A DNA stretch of 64,000 nucleotides from Flectonema sp. DT1601 (lineage: Eukaryota > Euglenozoa > Diplonemea > Diplonemida > Diplonemidae), in NCBI GenBank assembly GCA_964019425.1, contig OZ025785.1:209501-273500 (forward strand). The letters are read 5' to 3'. The notes below the pieces were generated by a model that was given only the letters and a program-made list of their open reading frames with translations, did no database searches and was not told the DNA's origin. How positions within the stretch are numbered: the first letter of the stretch is position 1; each line of letters begins with the position of its first letter. A program made the translations under genes and the position numbers. Positions 62,853 to 64,000 of the stretch are shown piece by piece.

Positions 62853-64000
62853 TTACAAGGGGGTGGAGTCACCGTGAACGTCATCAGCAGAACATCTCCT
62901 TCGATTGTAACGATATCTTGATGGAGGGGTTCGTTTTTTCAGAGTTGAACGCTCAGACTTTCTCGGCGGAGTTTCATTTTCCTCATGTTCTTCTGTGTCT
63001 GGCGGACTCAAACCTTCTGCCCATGAAGCTAATTGGAACTTCAGGGCCGCAATTTGAGACCGTGCCAAGGCGAGTTGAGCATTTAAATCGCTCGCCAGTC
63101 CCGTTAACATCATGGATTGCTCAAGCTGCTCTGCGTGAGTTGTACACCGTTGGTGATTCAGCTCCGAGAGGCGAAGTTGGGCATCCAGAAGTTGTTCTGA
63201 GAGCTCTGCCGCTTTCTCGTTTGTTTCGAGAGAGTCATCTACTGCTCGACAGTAGTTCTCGAGTAAGTCAATCCTACCCTCGGACCATTGTCTCGCAATA
63301 GGTGTATTCTCTTTAACGGAGATAACGTGACTCTCTTGTCGTAAAATCTTGGTCGGCGTGCGGTCGAGAGCTTCACTCTGCGGCATTGTCGGAGGAATTG
63401 AGGCTAGAGGACAAAGAGGGGTGATATAATTAAGGGTAGGGATAAGGGGTTTAATAAGAGGAGTAAAAAGACTACTCGTAGTTGTAAAGAGCGAGAGGTA
63501 GTTCTTTGCTATCTTCATCATAGCAACAGATTCATACAGAACGGGGGTTCGGGGGGAAACTTGTTGACTAAAGTGGGTCATACGGGGACGCGCGGCACGC
63601 AAACTCTCGACCTCCTGTTGAGTATAGAAAAGTCTTATTTTACTTTCTCTTTCCTCATTACATTTGGTCTCCAATTCGTTCGACAGAAGAACAAACCTTT
63701 GATGGTAATTAAAGAGCGCCATTTCCGATAGGTCTGCTCTCTGAGTCAGATTTGCGAGCTCACGTTTCCTGTAATCTTCCACTAAGTCATATTGTCGAAC
63801 TAGTGCAGAAAGAGAAGTCTTCGATTCATCGCGTTCTGCTGTTAACCGTTGAATTACTCCTTCCAGAAGTTCATATTCTTTTCTATCTTTTTCAATAATT
63901 AAAACAGGGGGCGCAGGAGGAAGTGAGGATGGATCTTGGTTGGTAGCTTTGATCTCAACAGGTAATCCATTTAGTAACTGCTTGTCTTTCTCGAGGGAGG
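62853..64000 (-). CDS. Coiled-coil protein, C-terminal part (>=382 aa)
   Basis: The minus-strand frame is open from the window edge to the stop at 62853, so the N-terminus is missing. Visible part: a Pro-rich stretch (SSLPPAPPVLI), coiled coil (KDRKEYELLEGVIQRLTAE, then ERESKIRLFYTQQEVESLRA), a Pro/Leu-rich middle with SPRTP and EALDRTPTKI, a second coiled coil (NEKAAELSEQLLDAQLRLSE to SQIAALKFQLASW) and a short basic tail (RYRYNRRR). No catalytic domain or known family is recognised. A truncated second copy of the C-terminus at 36691-36921 shows that it belongs to the repeated element. A structural or DNA-/RNA-associated protein is possible. Confidence 0.55.
   Translation of the reverse strand, partial: SLEKDKQLLNGLPVEIKATNQDPSSLPPAPPVLIIEKDRKEYELLEGVIQRLTAERDESKTSLSALVRQYDLVEDYRKRELANLTQRADLSEMALFNYHQRFVLLSNELETKCNEERESKIRLFYTQQEVESLRAARPRMTHFSQQVSPRTPVLYESVAMMKIAKNYLSLFTTTSSLFTPLIKPLIPTLNYITPLCPLASIPPTMPQSEALDRTPTKILRQESHVISVKENTPIARQWSEGRIDLLENYCRAVDDSLETNEKAAELSEQLLDAQLRLSELNHQRCTTHAEQLEQSMMLTGLASDLNAQLALARSQIAALKFQLASWAEGLSPPDTEEHEENETPPRKSERSTLKKRTPPSRYRYNRRRCSADDVHGDSTPL

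Larger units (their letters stand above)
58066..64000. repeat. Large unclassified repeat, right copy, running off the window
   Basis: Same start (GTGGGAAGTAACGGACTGGG at about 58081), leader, hairpin array, second hairpin module, unique stretch (62440-62850) and coiled-coil ORF as the left copy at 32645-36921, but with more array units and without the transposon. The right end is outside the window. No terminal repeats, integrase, polymerase or transposase is visible, so I leave the class open. Confidence 0.75.

Overview
The window is eukaryotic nuclear DNA: AT-rich, full of homopolymer tracts, with a full-length two-ORF LINE, tRNA-derived SINE-like pieces, a TA-flanked inverted-repeat transposon, a Polinton polymerase fossil and several Crinkler/RHS-type (CRN) genes. 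A repeat-rich invertebrate animal genome fits best. A protist or early-branching fungus is not excluded, because no clear multi-exon host gene anchors the taxonomy. Nearly all long reading frames are on the minus strand and intronless, and most belong to mobile or conflict-type families.

Region 1 (1-26,500) is a tandem array of paralogous minus-strand genes: one partial copy at the left edge, then 1241, 1091, 1241 and 1497 residues. Each has a long, variable coiled-coil N-terminus, a P-loop NTPase of Crinkler/RHS type and a C-terminal domain that looks nuclease-like. Two gene types alternate. A block of 12,146 bp is repeated, and the ORF coordinates and the stretches I compared are identical for about 10.4 kb, until the copies part inside the last gene. 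A fossil protease-like module lies just downstream of the 1091/1497-residue genes and is mostly deleted downstream of the 1241-residue genes.

Region 2 (26,500-32,650) is a graveyard: RNase H-like, hAT-like, CRN-nuclease, Polinton DNA polymerase B and reverse-transcriptase fragments, a structured tRNA-like repeat, and two short unidentified coding pieces. Region 3 (32,650-36,920) is a deleted copy of a large unclassified repeat whose fuller copy occupies 58,070 to the window end. Both carry arrays of short perfect hairpins separated by poly-T/poly-A, and the left copy is interrupted by a 1.26-kb transposon with 185-bp inverted ends. Region 4 (37,260-41,550) has a broken CRN gene and a pair of minus-strand ORFs overlapping by ATGA.

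Region 5 (41,550-49,540) is an 8-kb nested insertion: SINE-like piece, 5'-truncated LINE, then a full-length Ingi-like LINE. In the full-length LINE, ORF1 and ORF2 share one frame, separated only by UGA-CUAG, and ORF2 opens with a 2A ribosome-skipping motif. Region 6 (49,541-57,475) is an element with long, near-identical inverted arms around a protease-like module, its right arm amplified into about five tandem units. Region 7 (57,476-64,000) is the hairpin-array repeat and the C-terminal part of a coiled-coil protein running off the window.

The most notable systems are the CRN-type NTPase array, the predicted readthrough-plus-2A expression of the LINE, the covarying hairpin repeats, and a recurrent GECGW...ADHL...THY module seen both fused to a reverse transcriptase and beside the NTPase genes.
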